The notes: generated by a model from the letters alone, not told the origin. Positions 1 through 7,186 are shown, counted from the first letter of the stretch. The stretch: 8,987 nt of DNA from an uncultured Porphyromonadaceae bacterium (GCA_902475285.1 CABRZA010000098.1:1-8987); one strand, 5' to 3'. Translations and numbers: made by a program.

Positions 1-309
1 GGGTTAGATGACACATCTCTCGTAATTTGGTTCGCCAAGAACGACGGTTCCGCTATGGAGTTTTGGATTCCTTTGAATGGAATCGACGGCACTTATTGCT
101 ATTTTTCCCAGAATTATTATTGCGAACGAGACAATGTTTATAATATCTGTCGGGATTTCAGATCCATCTGCCTGTTCTGCAATCCTTCGGTGTGCCGCAT
201 CATCGAGAAAGTGCTCTATAAGCGCTTCCCTGACGTAATAAGGAAATACCACGCGCAGTACGACTGTTACTGGTTGGAGCACCACCCCAAGCTAAGATTC
301 CGTAAGTAA
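1..309 (+). CDS. 3' end of an unrecognised Cys- and aromatic-rich protein (partial)
   Basis: The frame is open from the first base to a TAA at 307-309, giving 102 residues, so the gene probably starts left of the window; an internal ATG at 55 would give 84 residues. The translation has seven cysteines (clustered around SICLFCNPSVC) and many Tyr, Trp and Phe, and it ends in a basic tail (KLRFRK). I see no signal peptide, membrane segment or catalytic motif in the visible part and do not recognise a family. Third positions favour C/G, especially in the second half, as expected for real coding here, but the DNA is visibly less GC-rich than the genes to its right. It converges on the GH9 gene with only 31 bases between the stops. 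A competing minus-strand frame over 4-285 looks less protein-like. Coding status is probable; function is unknown. Confidence 0.55.
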   Translation, partial: GLDDTSLVIWFAKNDGSAMEFWIPLNGIDGTYCYFSQNYYCERDNVYNICRDFRSICLFCNPSVCRIIEKVLYKRFPDVIRKYHAQYDCYWLEHHPKLRFRK

Positions 310-340
310 AATGGGGAGCAACATCCGGCGCCGCTGTATG

Positions 341-2149
341 TCACCTCACCAGACGGGAGAGCATAAAGGTGAGGGAGGCGGTGCCGTCCATGGTGGGCTC
401 GTTGGTGGAGTAGTCGGAGAAGTCGTCGTGGTATACGGCCGTGGGGCCCTGCATGGTGGCGAAGCGGTCGTCGCGGCGCAGGTGTACACCCCAGAGCGAG
501 TTGTAGATGGCGGTGTAGACGGGGCCGTCGACGAGGCCGCCCACGAGCCAGTCGCGGCCGGGACGGCGCTGCACGGTGATGTCGGTCATGGCCGAGTGTG
601 GGTCGACTGGCGACGAAGCCACGGCATCTGTCGGCATTATAATCATGGTCTGCCCCCAGGGATTCACGCCGAAGAGCCAGTCGCGGGCGGCTGTCTCGGC
701 CTCGATGAATGAGTTGTTGCCGCTGAGCTCGCGGTAGAGCATAGCCTGCGTCACAAAGCCCACGCAAAGATTGTTGGAGCACCATATGAAGGGCACGCCG
801 TAGCGGAAGGCGTTGCCGGCACCGCGCCGCGCCACGGCTTCAACGCCCCGCCGCATATAGTCGAGCGCCTCGGCGGAGTATTCGCTCCGGCTGCGGGCCA
901 GGTCGGGATGCCCTAAGTTGACGAAAGGATACCATTGGTAGTGCCGTGCCGTGTCGGCGCCCATCCACGGGGTGACGGGTTCGGCCATGGCGTGCGAAGC
1001 GGCGTCGGTGAGATAGCGGCGCTTCGACGTGAGGCGGTGCAGGGCAGTGCCGGCGAGCTCCATGTCGTCGTGCCAGTTGTCTTCCTCATAGAAATAGGGC
1101 GACGAGCACGGGGCCGTCTGCGACGCTCCCGGATGGGCGGCGGCGTAGTCGTAGGCCTCCGTGGCACGCCGTGCAAGGTCGGCGGCGAAGGCCGTGTCGC
1201 GGTCGGCAAAGATGCTGCTGCCCAGGGCAAAGGCCGAGGCGAACTTCGCCACCGACGACGCCTCGCCCGTGCTGCGGTTCTTGTATTTCATAAGGCCGTA
1301 GGGCTTGCCCGACACGGGGTATACCGGCCGTCCGGCGCCGGGGCCGTAGCCGTAGTCGGTGCTGTCGGCCTGCGGCACGCCCACATAGCGATGGTCGCGG
1401 TCGTCGGCTATCTGATTGAGATACACGTTCTTCTCGGGATTCATGCGCTGCATCCATTCCAACCCCCAGCGGGCCTCGTCGAGGATGTCGGGCGTTCCGT
1501 TGGCGCCGGGCATACCGCGCGAGTCGAACTTGTCGGCCCACACATCGGGCGTGGCGCGGTAGGCGTAGAGGAGCTGGTATACGGTGTTGGCCGAGGTGGG
1601 GAGGTATTGGAGATAGTCGGAAGCGTCGTGCCAACCGCCGCGCACGTCGTAGTGGCGCCCGTCGGCCTCGCCCGAAAGCACCAGCCGACCGTCGTGCTGA
1701 TGGCATTCGGCCTTGTGCACGGGGTTGTAGCCGCAGCGCTGCTGGCGCAGATAGTTCAGCGGCAGTTCGTTGATGCCCAGGCGGCTGTAAGCGTCGTCGC
1801 CGATGTAGAGCGTGGCAACGTCGGCCACCTGCCCTGTGGCGGCGTCGCGCGCGGCGAGCGAATAGGTGCCCGGTTTGGCGGTGGAGGTGAAGTATATTCG
1901 TGCGGCGGCGGCGAAGGGGGCCCACGGCGTCACGGCCACAACGCTGTCGACGGTGCCGGCGCCGCTGTCGGCCGACACGAGGTCGAAGGTGAGGCGGTCG
2001 ACGGCCACTGGTCCGACGTATACGGCGCATTTGAAGTCATCGGTGCGATAGCCGGCCTGGTTGACTCGTAGAGTGCTTTGGGCAATGGCGGCGGAGCAGG
2101 AGAGTAGGGCAACAGTTGCTGTGATAATTGTGCGGGCGGTGTGTTTCAT
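341..2149 (-). CDS. Secreted glycoside hydrolase family 9 (cellulase/beta-glucanase type)
   Basis: The 602-residue product is predicted to hydrolyse beta-linked glucan-type polysaccharide outside the cytoplasm. Residues 1-23 are a signal peptide (cleavage near AIA/Q). Residues 25-118 look like the CelD_N-type Ig-like domain (STLRVNQAGYR start), and the (alpha/alpha)6 GH9 barrel fills the rest. The catalytic Asp motif is GGWHDASDY at 171-179, with D175 and D178 as the Asp pair that activates water. The general-acid Glu is E584 in DYSTNEPTMDGTAS. Other supporting motifs are NLGHPDLA (411-418), GVNPWGQ (494-500) and GGLVDGPVY (537-545). The family's usual HHR segment reads DPHSAMTD (516-523), which I associate with a distinct GH9 branch. 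The same frame runs upstream to 2626, but the signal peptide and the 4-base ATGA overlap with the cdsA stop fix the start at 2149. It is probably co-transcribed with cdsA. GH9 membership is firm; the exact substrate is not readable. Confidence 0.93.
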   Translation of the reverse strand: MKHTARTIITATVALLSCSAAIAQSTLRVNQAGYRTDDFKCAVYVGPVAVDRLTFDLVSADSGAGTVDSVVAVTPWAPFAAAARIYFTSTAKPGTYSLAARDAATGQVADVATLYIGDDAYSRLGINELPLNYLRQQRCGYNPVHKAECHQHDGRLVLSGEADGRHYDVRGGWHDASDYLQYLPTSANTVYQLLYAYRATPDVWADKFDSRGMPGANGTPDILDEARWGLEWMQRMNPEKNVYLNQIADDRDHRYVGVPQADSTDYGYGPGAGRPVYPVSGKPYGLMKYKNRSTGEASSVAKFASAFALGSSIFADRDTAFAADLARRATEAYDYAAAHPGASQTAPCSSPYFYEEDNWHDDMELAGTALHRLTSKRRYLTDAASHAMAEPVTPWMGADTARHYQWYPFVNLGHPDLARSRSEYSAEALDYMRRGVEAVARRGAGNAFRYGVPFIWCSNNLCVGFVTQAMLYRELSGNNSFIEAETAARDWLFGVNPWGQTMIIMPTDAVASSPVDPHSAMTDITVQRRPGRDWLVGGLVDGPVYTAIYNSLWGVHLRRDDRFATMQGPTAVYHDDFSDYSTNEPTMDGTASLTFMLSRLVR

Positions 2150-2982
2150 GCAAGGTCGTTGAAGAACATTATTATGAATATGCCTATCGATGCGAAGAGC
2201 ATCGAGTCGATGCGGTCGAGGATGCCGCCGTGGCCCGGGATGAGCTTGCCGGAATCCTTGATGCCGTGGGTGCGTTTGAGGAGCGATTCGAAGAGGTCGC
2301 CCCATGTCGAGAGCACGCACACCATGGCGCCAATGCCGAGCCATCCCGCGAGCGGGAATACGGGGCCGAGGATGTAATATGCTCCTACGCCGGCAGCCAG
2401 GCAGAAGGCGAGGCCGCCGAAGAAGCCTTCCCACGACTTCTTGGGCGAAAGGCGCTCGAAGAGTTTGTGGCGCCCGCAGAGCGAGCCCACGCAGTAGGCG
2501 CCGGTGTCGTTGAGCCATATCATTACGAACATCACGAGCACCATCATGTTGCCGGGCGCCTCGGTGCAGAGCATGCCGAGCATACTCAGGGGCATCGCGA
2601 TATAAAGAAGCGACAGGGTGGACCATGCGGCCTCGGTCAGGGCGTCGGTTGCTCCCGCGGTCTTATGGTAGAGGGCCAGAGTGAAGCGGATGAGAGTGTA
2701 GCCCAACACGAGCGACGCCACGGCGATGGTGACCGCCGTGGGGAAGTCGAGGATATAGCAAATGTTGCAGAAGGCGAGGGCCGTTATGGTGTCGACGGCG
2801 CGGATCGCCACGTCCATGCCCGAGCGCACCGGCCCGAGAGTGATGCTCTGGAACTCCGTCATGGCCAGGACGCAGAATAGCGAGAAGAGCGCCGTGGACC
2901 ATGCCAGACCGCCCAACAGGGCACCTACTATAAGACAAACATATATTGTGCCGCTCACGGCGCGAAGTGCAAGGTTTTTCAT
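2146..2982 (-). CDS. cdsA: Phosphatidate cytidylyltransferase (CDP-diacylglycerol synthase)
   Basis: The 278-residue integral inner-membrane enzyme makes CDP-diacylglycerol from phosphatidate and CTP, the branch point to phosphatidylethanolamine and acidic phospholipids. Several hydrophobic helices are visible (about 11-40, 62-78, 82-104, 120-138, 145-158, 188-206, 211-226, 258-274). The family signature is present near the C-terminus: S233-LLKR at 233-237, KD at 242-243, then PGHGGILDRID at 249-259 with its catalytic-site Asp and Arg. WLNDTGAY (156-163) and SPKKSWEG (179-186) are also typical of the family. The length matches bacterial CdsA. The ATG at 2982 has no Shine-Dalgarno sequence, as usual in Bacteroidota. 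It is the first gene of its transcript, with a promoter-like box upstream. Its TGA overlaps the start of the GH9 gene, so translation of the two may be coupled. No ftsH is visible upstream, although these two genes are often neighbours in Bacteroidales. Confidence 0.96.
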   Translation of the reverse strand: MKNLALRAVSGTIYVCLIVGALLGGLAWSTALFSLFCVLAMTEFQSITLGPVRSGMDVAIRAVDTITALAFCNICYILDFPTAVTIAVASLVLGYTLIRFTLALYHKTAGATDALTEAAWSTLSLLYIAMPLSMLGMLCTEAPGNMMVLVMFVMIWLNDTGAYCVGSLCGRHKLFERLSPKKSWEGFFGGLAFCLAAGVGAYYILGPVFPLAGWLGIGAMVCVLSTWGDLFESLLKRTHGIKDSGKLIPGHGGILDRIDSMLFASIGIFIIMFFNDLA

Positions 2983-3037
2983 CGTTGTAATGATTGGTAT
3001 TCACTGCCCGCACTCGGCGGGAAATTATTTTGGTGCA

Positions 3038-3045
3038 CAAATATA
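3038..3045 (-). promoter_or_regulatory. Possible -7 box for cdsA-GH9
   Basis: On the minus strand this reads TATATTTG, matching the Bacteroidota primary sigma -7 consensus TAnnTTTG. It lies 55 bases ahead of the cdsA ATG, a reasonable leader length. I see no good -33 TTTG at the expected spacing, so this is a motif match only. Confidence 0.4.
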
Positions 3046-3066
3046 GAGATTTAAATTTGAAAAAGA

Positions 3067-3097
3067 TTTCTTTTCTCAAAAAAAATGTGTAATTTTG
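3067..3097 (+). promoter_or_regulatory. Possible promoter for the TolB-like/amidase pair
   Basis: TAATTTTG at 3090-3097 matches the Bacteroidota -7 consensus TAnnTTTG. Nineteen bases upstream is TTTC (3067-3070), one base off the -33 consensus TTTG. The AT-rich surroundings contrast with the GC-rich genes. The predicted transcript would start near 3104, giving a leader of about 37 bases. With the minus-strand box at 3038-3045 it forms a divergent promoter region. Confidence 0.45.
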
Positions 3098-3140
3098 GGC
3101 CATAATTATCACAAACAACATTTCATCCTAAATCTACCTT

Positions 3141-3983
3141 ATGAAGAAACATTACCTTCTGGGATTGTCGCTTCTACTTGCTTTCCCCACTGTGGCTCAG
3201 GTCAGAAGCGCTTCGGAGCCTGTGAAGCTCGTACAGTCTTCCGTGGGTCTCATGGCACCCGTATGGTCGCCCGACGGCACTAAAATCGCCATGACGTCCG
3301 ACAACTATTCCGGCATTTTCGTGGCCGATGCCGAAGGCAACGACCTCACCCTCGTCACATCCGACGCCGGCGCCGGCTACAAGATGGTGTGGAGCGCCGA
3401 CTCCCGCTCGATTACGGGCCGTGCCAACATTGTTCTTCCCACCGGCATCGTGCACCAGCTGCGCAGCTACGACGTGGCGACACGCCGGGCAACCGACATC
3501 GCTCCCCGCCGCCGCAGTGCCGCCGCTCCCGGCGCCTCCGCAGCCGCAGGCATCTATGCCGCCATGCTCGAGAATCCCGCAGAAGTTACCAAAACAGTAG
3601 GAGCGCTCGCTCAATTTGCCGGCAAGACCGTGATCAATCCGGCCCTCTCGCCCGACGGCAGCAGCATAGCATTCCAGATTCCCGGCAAGGGTATGTGGAT
3701 AATCAATGCCGACGGCAGCGGCCTGCGCTCGCTCGGCACTGGCTCGCATCCCGCATGGCTCCCCGACAGCCGCACCATAGTCTACACCGTGGTTGAAGAC
3801 AACGGTTCGGAATTCACCGCCTCCACACTCATGAGCCTCGACACCGCAACCGGCAACGCCGCAACCGTAGTGGCCCTCCCTTCGCTTCTGCCCATGACTC
3901 CTGCCGTGGCTCCCGACGGCTCGAAAGTGGCGTTCGAAAACGCTTTCGACGCAGCCATATATGTTGTAAAACTTAAAAAATAA
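3141..3983 (+). CDS. Exported TolB-like (PD40) beta-propeller protein
   Basis: The 280-residue protein begins with a Sec signal peptide (MKKHYLLGLSLLLAFPTVAQ, cleavage near residue 20), so it should be periplasmic or secreted. At least five PD40/WD40-like blade motifs of the WSPDGTKIAF type are visible: residues 41-51 (VWSPDGTKIAM), 84-92 (WSADSRSIT), 169-178 (LSPDGSSIAF), 206-215 (WLPDSRTIVY) and 257-265 (APDGSKVAF). This is the repeat of the TolB C-terminal propeller and of many propeller sensors or scaffolds. The usual TolB N-terminal domain and C-terminal peptidase domains are absent, so I would not call it tolB or a DPP-type peptidase. A low-complexity RRRSAAAPGASAAAG stretch (123-137) looks like a loop between blades. 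The amidase starts 9 bases downstream, so the two are very likely one transcript; a role in binding the amidase or its cell-wall substrate is inference only. Confidence 0.85.
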   Translation: MKKHYLLGLSLLLAFPTVAQVRSASEPVKLVQSSVGLMAPVWSPDGTKIAMTSDNYSGIFVADAEGNDLTLVTSDAGAGYKMVWSADSRSITGRANIVLPTGIVHQLRSYDVATRRATDIAPRRRSAAAPGASAAAGIYAAMLENPAEVTKTVGALAQFAGKTVINPALSPDGSSIAFQIPGKGMWIINADGSGLRSLGTGSHPAWLPDSRTIVYTVVEDNGSEFTASTLMSLDTATGNAATVVALPSLLPMTPAVAPDGSKVAFENAFDAAIYVVKLKK

Positions 3984-3992
3984 GGCCACACC

Positions 3993-6488
3993 ATGAAAAA
4001 GACATTCAATTTCATCGCAAAGTCGGCCATCGTTGCCGCCGCTGCCCTCGTGGCCGTACCCGCCGTTTCGGCAGCTGAAGTAGAAGGTTGGGGCGATTTC
4101 AAGCTTTACCTCGACCCCGGCCATGCCGGACGTGAGAACCGAGGTCTCTGGGGCTATTCCGAAGCCGAGAAGACCCTCCGCGTGGCGCACAACATCCGCG
4201 ACATGCTCACCACATACACCGACATGCCCGCCGAGAACATCAAGCTCTGCCGCGAGACCGACGCCGACCAAATATCGCTCGAAGAACGCTCCGACGAGGC
4301 CAACGCCTGGGGCGCCGACTTCTACTATTCTATCCACTCCGACGCCTCCGGCTCGAACAACACCATCGTGACCCTCTTCGGCGGCTGGACCGTCGACGGC
4401 GTGAACGTGGAGAAGACCCCCAACGGCGGCAAAGCCTACGGTGACTTCCTCAACCCGAACCTCGCCGGCGTGATGCGCGTGGGTACCCGAGGAAACCGCT
4501 ACGACCGCGACTTCTACATGCCCACCACCGGCACTCACGAGAACCAGTATCCATATCTCTCGGTCAACCGCCGTTCCAACATGGCATCGCTCCTGAGCGA
4601 AGGCGGCTACCACACCATCGCCGCACAGCAGCAGCGCAACCTCAACGACGACTACAAGCGTCTCGAGGCATTCGCCGCTTTCCAGTCAATTCTCCAATAT
4701 CGCGGCCTGGCCCTCCCGGCACAGAACTTCATCACCGGCGTGGTTTCCAACTCCGAGAACCAGCAGCCCCTCAACGGCGCCGTAATCACCGTGGAAGCTC
4801 CTGGTGTAGAGGGCTTCGAGACACGCACCTACACAACCGATACTTATGAGAGCCTCTTCTCGAAATACACCAAGAACGAGAATCTTATCCACAACGGCTT
4901 CTATATGTTCGAAAACCTTCCCGCCGACGTCGATCTCAACCTTACTTTCGCCGCCGAAGGTTTCGACCCCGTTTCGAAAACTATACAAGTAAACAAGGGC
5001 GGCGCGACGTCGGCCGATTATATCTCTTTTGTGGATGTCGCTCTCACGAGCAATTTGCCCGCCAAGGTCGATGCGATTTCGGCCGCCGACATCAATAGCG
5101 TCGACGTGATTTATCCTCTGGTCATCACCTTCTCGCGCAACATGGACCGCGCTTCCGTAGAGCAGGCCTTCTCAATCAACAACAACGGTGAGGTCACCCT
5201 CTCCTGGGATAACGACTACACCCTTTCGGTCGACGTCTCCAAGCTCCTTCCCCTTTGGGAGTACACCATCACCATCAAGGGCGACGTGGCCAAGAACCTC
5301 CAGACCGGTGCCTTCCTCGACGGTGACGCCGACGGTGTGGCCGGCGGCGACTACGTGCTCACCTTCACAATGGCCGAGCCCGACGAAGATGCTCCCGCAA
5401 TGGTTTCGACATATCCTGCCGCCGACGGCGAGGCTCTCTACACCCAGCGTCCACCCATCCGCATCCAGTTCGACGAAATCATCGACTGGAACGACGACAA
5501 GAACGAAGGATGGTTCACCGTAACCGACGCCGACGGAAAGACCTACGAAATCGGCCACGTGGCACACGCCATCATCGGCAGCGCCTCCGTCCTCCACTGC
5601 TATCTTGCCGAAGACCTCGCCAAGGACAAGGCCGTGCGCGTCGACCTCAAACCCGTCAAGGACCTCGTGGGCAACGAAAGCGAGCCTCTGAGCTTCCGCT
5701 TCCTCACCGAGTACCGCGACTGCGCCGAAACCACCGTGATACGCCCGCTTGCCGACACCGGCGAATTCTGGGCTCCCGAAGGCTCCGGCTCTTCATCCGG
5801 CCTCTGCGATGAAGGCAACGCCGTAGGCATTCTCGGCGACAGCCCCTTCCACGGAATCAACTCGTCGTTCCAAATCACTTATGCTTTCGACGAGAACGCT
5901 GCCACTCCCGGATGGTTCATCCGCGACCACGACAAGACCGGCGGCGACGTAACTCTCCGTGACGCCGAAGGCATCGTGTCGATGTGGGTATACGGCGACG
6001 GCTCCAACAACGCCACCGGAATCATCTTCCGCGACTCCGCATCAAACAGCCTCTTCAAGAAGACCGAAGACTTCCTCGTCGACTTCCTCGGATGGAATCT
6101 CTACGTCTTCGACGTTGCCAATGATGAGTTCGGCGAAACACTCACGTCCAACAATCCCTCCAAGCTCCTGCGCCGCGGCTGGTATCTCGACTCGATTTAC
6201 ATCCTCCACGACGTTGACCCCGACGACCTCCTCGAAGAGGACGATCCCGACTACAAGCAGTGGACCGGCTCCATGGGTTACTCCACCATGCAGTACACCA
6301 AGTGGGCCGACGCCGAGCGCACCGCTAAGATCGACGACATCCCCGTATCGGGCGTATGCCAGGTAGCCGTCGACGCCAATGCCCCTGCAGAGTACTACAA
6401 CCTCCAGGGCATCCGCGTTGAGCGTCCCGCTGCCGGCATCTACATCGTCCGCCAGGGCGCCAATGTAAGCAAGCGCGTCATCCGCTGA
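3993..6488 (+). CDS. Secreted multidomain N-acetylmuramoyl-L-alanine amidase (Amidase_3)
   Basis: The 831-residue exported zinc amidase is predicted to cut the bond between N-acetylmuramic acid and L-alanine in peptidoglycan. A signal peptide (1-27, ending VSA) is followed by the Amidase_3 domain at about 35-238. Its expected zinc ligands and catalytic residue are present: H44 in LDPGHAG, E59 in SEAEKTL, H115 in SIHSDAS and E203 in LLSEGGYH. Next come a carboxypeptidase-regulatory-like beta-sandwich (about 246-334) and two Big_5-like Ig domains (about 355-460, with an Asp-rich DGDADGVAGGD loop, and 466-573). A galactose-binding-like beta domain (about 578-740) and an acidic linker (DDLLEEDDPD) follow. 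The final 35 residues (EYYNLQGIRV, then AAGIYIVRQG and KRVIR) resemble a type A type IX secretion sorting domain. It is far longer than single-domain amidases of about 200-400 residues. It follows the propeller gene by 9 bases and ends before a strong terminator. Amidase identity is firm; accessory-domain names are approximate. Confidence 0.9.
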   Translation: MKKTFNFIAKSAIVAAAALVAVPAVSAAEVEGWGDFKLYLDPGHAGRENRGLWGYSEAEKTLRVAHNIRDMLTTYTDMPAENIKLCRETDADQISLEERSDEANAWGADFYYSIHSDASGSNNTIVTLFGGWTVDGVNVEKTPNGGKAYGDFLNPNLAGVMRVGTRGNRYDRDFYMPTTGTHENQYPYLSVNRRSNMASLLSEGGYHTIAAQQQRNLNDDYKRLEAFAAFQSILQYRGLALPAQNFITGVVSNSENQQPLNGAVITVEAPGVEGFETRTYTTDTYESLFSKYTKNENLIHNGFYMFENLPADVDLNLTFAAEGFDPVSKTIQVNKGGATSADYISFVDVALTSNLPAKVDAISAADINSVDVIYPLVITFSRNMDRASVEQAFSINNNGEVTLSWDNDYTLSVDVSKLLPLWEYTITIKGDVAKNLQTGAFLDGDADGVAGGDYVLTFTMAEPDEDAPAMVSTYPAADGEALYTQRPPIRIQFDEIIDWNDDKNEGWFTVTDADGKTYEIGHVAHAIIGSASVLHCYLAEDLAKDKAVRVDLKPVKDLVGNESEPLSFRFLTEYRDCAETTVIRPLADTGEFWAPEGSGSSSGLCDEGNAVGILGDSPFHGINSSFQITYAFDENAATPGWFIRDHDKTGGDVTLRDAEGIVSMWVYGDGSNNATGIIFRDSASNSLFKKTEDFLVDFLGWNLYVFDVANDEFGETLTSNNPSKLLRRGWYLDSIYILHDVDPDDLLEEDDPDYKQWTGSMGYSTMQYTKWADAERTAKIDDIPVSGVCQVAVDANAPAEYYNLQGIRVERPAAGIYIVRQGANVSKRVIR

Positions 6489-6509
6489 TAATTTCCCTTT
6501 ATAAACAGA

Positions 6510-6543
6510 AGTACCTCCGCCATTCCGGCGGAGGTACTTTTTT
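6510..6543 (+). terminator. Rho-independent terminator after the amidase gene
   Basis: A perfect 12-bp stem, AGTACCTCCGCC (6510-6521) with GGCGGAGGTACT (6527-6538), closes a 5-base loop (ATTCC) and runs into six T residues (6538-6543). It lies 21 bases after the amidase stop and touches the stop codon of the facing lipoprotein gene. The stem would also form on the minus strand, where the trailing T-run is poor, so it may stop transcription from both sides. Confidence 0.92.
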
Positions 6544-6970
6544 AGTCCGACCCTTCTACCTCGCCGTTACCCGAATTGAAGTTCAGCGTGCTGTCGAGGA
6601 GGCTCAGTGTGTAGTGCGTGCCGTCGCGGCTCATGGCATATACGCCATTGAGCTGCTCGGTTTCTTGAAGGTAGGCGTAGAGCCGCGGAGGAAGCTGGTC
6701 GAAAAGCATCACCTGAGGCAGCGCCACACCGTAGCCGTCCACGTTCACCCAGTTGCAGTCGGCGTCGAAAGTCAGGCCCGCGCCGTCGGCTATCCGCACG
6801 TGCCAGGTGTTGCCCGTGTGCGCCACGCTTTCAAGCTCGCTCGACGGGTAATACCGGTCGATGAACGAGCTCACCTTCTCCGGCAATTCGTTCCACAGCT
6901 CGCTGTGCGAGCACCCCGCGCCCGCCAGCGCCACCGCCAGAAGCACCGCTGCGAGCAGCTTACGCAGCAT
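6542..6970 (-). CDS. PepSY-like (DUF2874 type) lipoprotein
   Basis: From the ATG at 6970 the product is 142 residues. It opens with a lipoprotein signal (MLRKLLAAVLLAVALAGAGC), lipidated Cys at residue 20; Gly rather than Leu at -3 of the lipobox is slightly off consensus. The mature part resembles the PepSY-like family of Bacteroidota: LPEKVSSFIDRYYP (29-42), WHVRIADGAGLTFDADCNW (56-74), LPQVM (84-88), then a region with LYAYLQE and HYTLSLL. It appears to be one repeat unit of about 100 residues. Such proteins are small envelope or periplasmic proteins; their molecular role is poorly defined and I infer nothing more specific. An upstream ATG at 7018 would add 16 residues (MPNYNTYINIRQRNCG) ahead of the signal peptide and is unlikely. 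It is transcribed alone, toward the amidase gene and away from eno; I found no convincing promoter box. Confidence 0.75.
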   Translation of the reverse strand: MLRKLLAAVLLAVALAGAGCSHSELWNELPEKVSSFIDRYYPSSELESVAHTGNTWHVRIADGAGLTFDADCNWVNVDGYGVALPQVMLFDQLPPRLYAYLQETEQLNGVYAMSRDGTHYTLSLLDSTLNFNSGNGEVEGSD

Positions 6971-7129
6971 GCCGCAGTTCCGCTGTCTTATATTTATATA
7001 GGTATTGTAGTTTGGCATATTTTTGTTTTTCTTGTATATTCATAACATTTTGAGCCTCCCGGCGGTTCGGCGCCCGGCCCCCTTATTGTTAATACTTCCT
7101 TAATGGACACGAAAAATTTGCCCCGGTAC

Positions 7130-7160
7130 TGTTCAATTACAGAAAAATTTCGTAAATTTG
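7130..7160 (+). promoter_or_regulatory. Likely eno promoter
   Basis: TAAATTTG at 7153-7160 matches the Bacteroidota -7 consensus TAnnTTTG. The -33 element is weak (TGTTC at 7130-7134, 18 bases upstream). Transcription would begin around 7165-7168, leaving a leader of about 65 bases. The rest of the 6971-7129 intergenic stretch is AT-rich with one GC-rich imperfect hairpin (7058-7077) and no gene. Confidence 0.55.
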
Positions 7161-7165
7161 CCGCC

Positions 7166-7186
7166 GGAATGGACTGTATCCATTCC
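7166..7186 (+). promoter_or_regulatory. Perfect hairpin at the predicted 5' end of the eno mRNA
   Basis: GGAATGGA (7166-7173) pairs perfectly with TCCATTCC (7179-7186) around the 5-base loop CTGTA. It begins about six bases past the predicted -7 box, so it would sit at or within a few bases of the mRNA 5' end and leave the A-rich start region (7187-7231) open. It may act as a 5' stabilising stem or, as DNA, as an inverted-repeat operator; sequence alone does not decide. Confidence 0.55.

Noticed and set aside
4..285. 93-codon minus-strand ORF at the left edge
   Set aside because: The opposite plus-strand frame runs in from the window edge and has more coding-like third positions. I cannot fully exclude the minus-strand frame.
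310..340. Terminator between the left-edge gene and GH9
   Set aside because: There is only a GGCGCC palindrome with ragged flanks and no T-run; not supportable.
935..2071. 378-codon plus-strand ORF opposite the GH9 gene
   Set aside because: Antisense shadow of the catalytic domain; low-complexity Gly/Val/Arg composition and no start context.
2150..2626. N-terminal extension of the GH9 frame by 159 codons
   Set aside because: That stretch is Arg/His/Pro-rich, lies inside cdsA in another frame, and would bury the signal peptide that begins at 2149.
3174..4613. 479-codon minus-strand ORF across the propeller and amidase genes
   Set aside because: Antisense to two clear genes; Gly/Val/His-rich composition typical of a shadow frame.
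6971..7018. Upstream start for the PepSY-like lipoprotein
   Set aside because: It would place 16 polar residues before an obvious lipoprotein signal peptide; the ATG at 6970 starts the signal exactly.
7058..7077. GC-rich imperfect hairpin between the lipoprotein gene and eno
   Set aside because: Stem of GGCG/CGCC with a mismatch and no T-run on either strand. It follows no gene end, so there is no basis to call a terminator.
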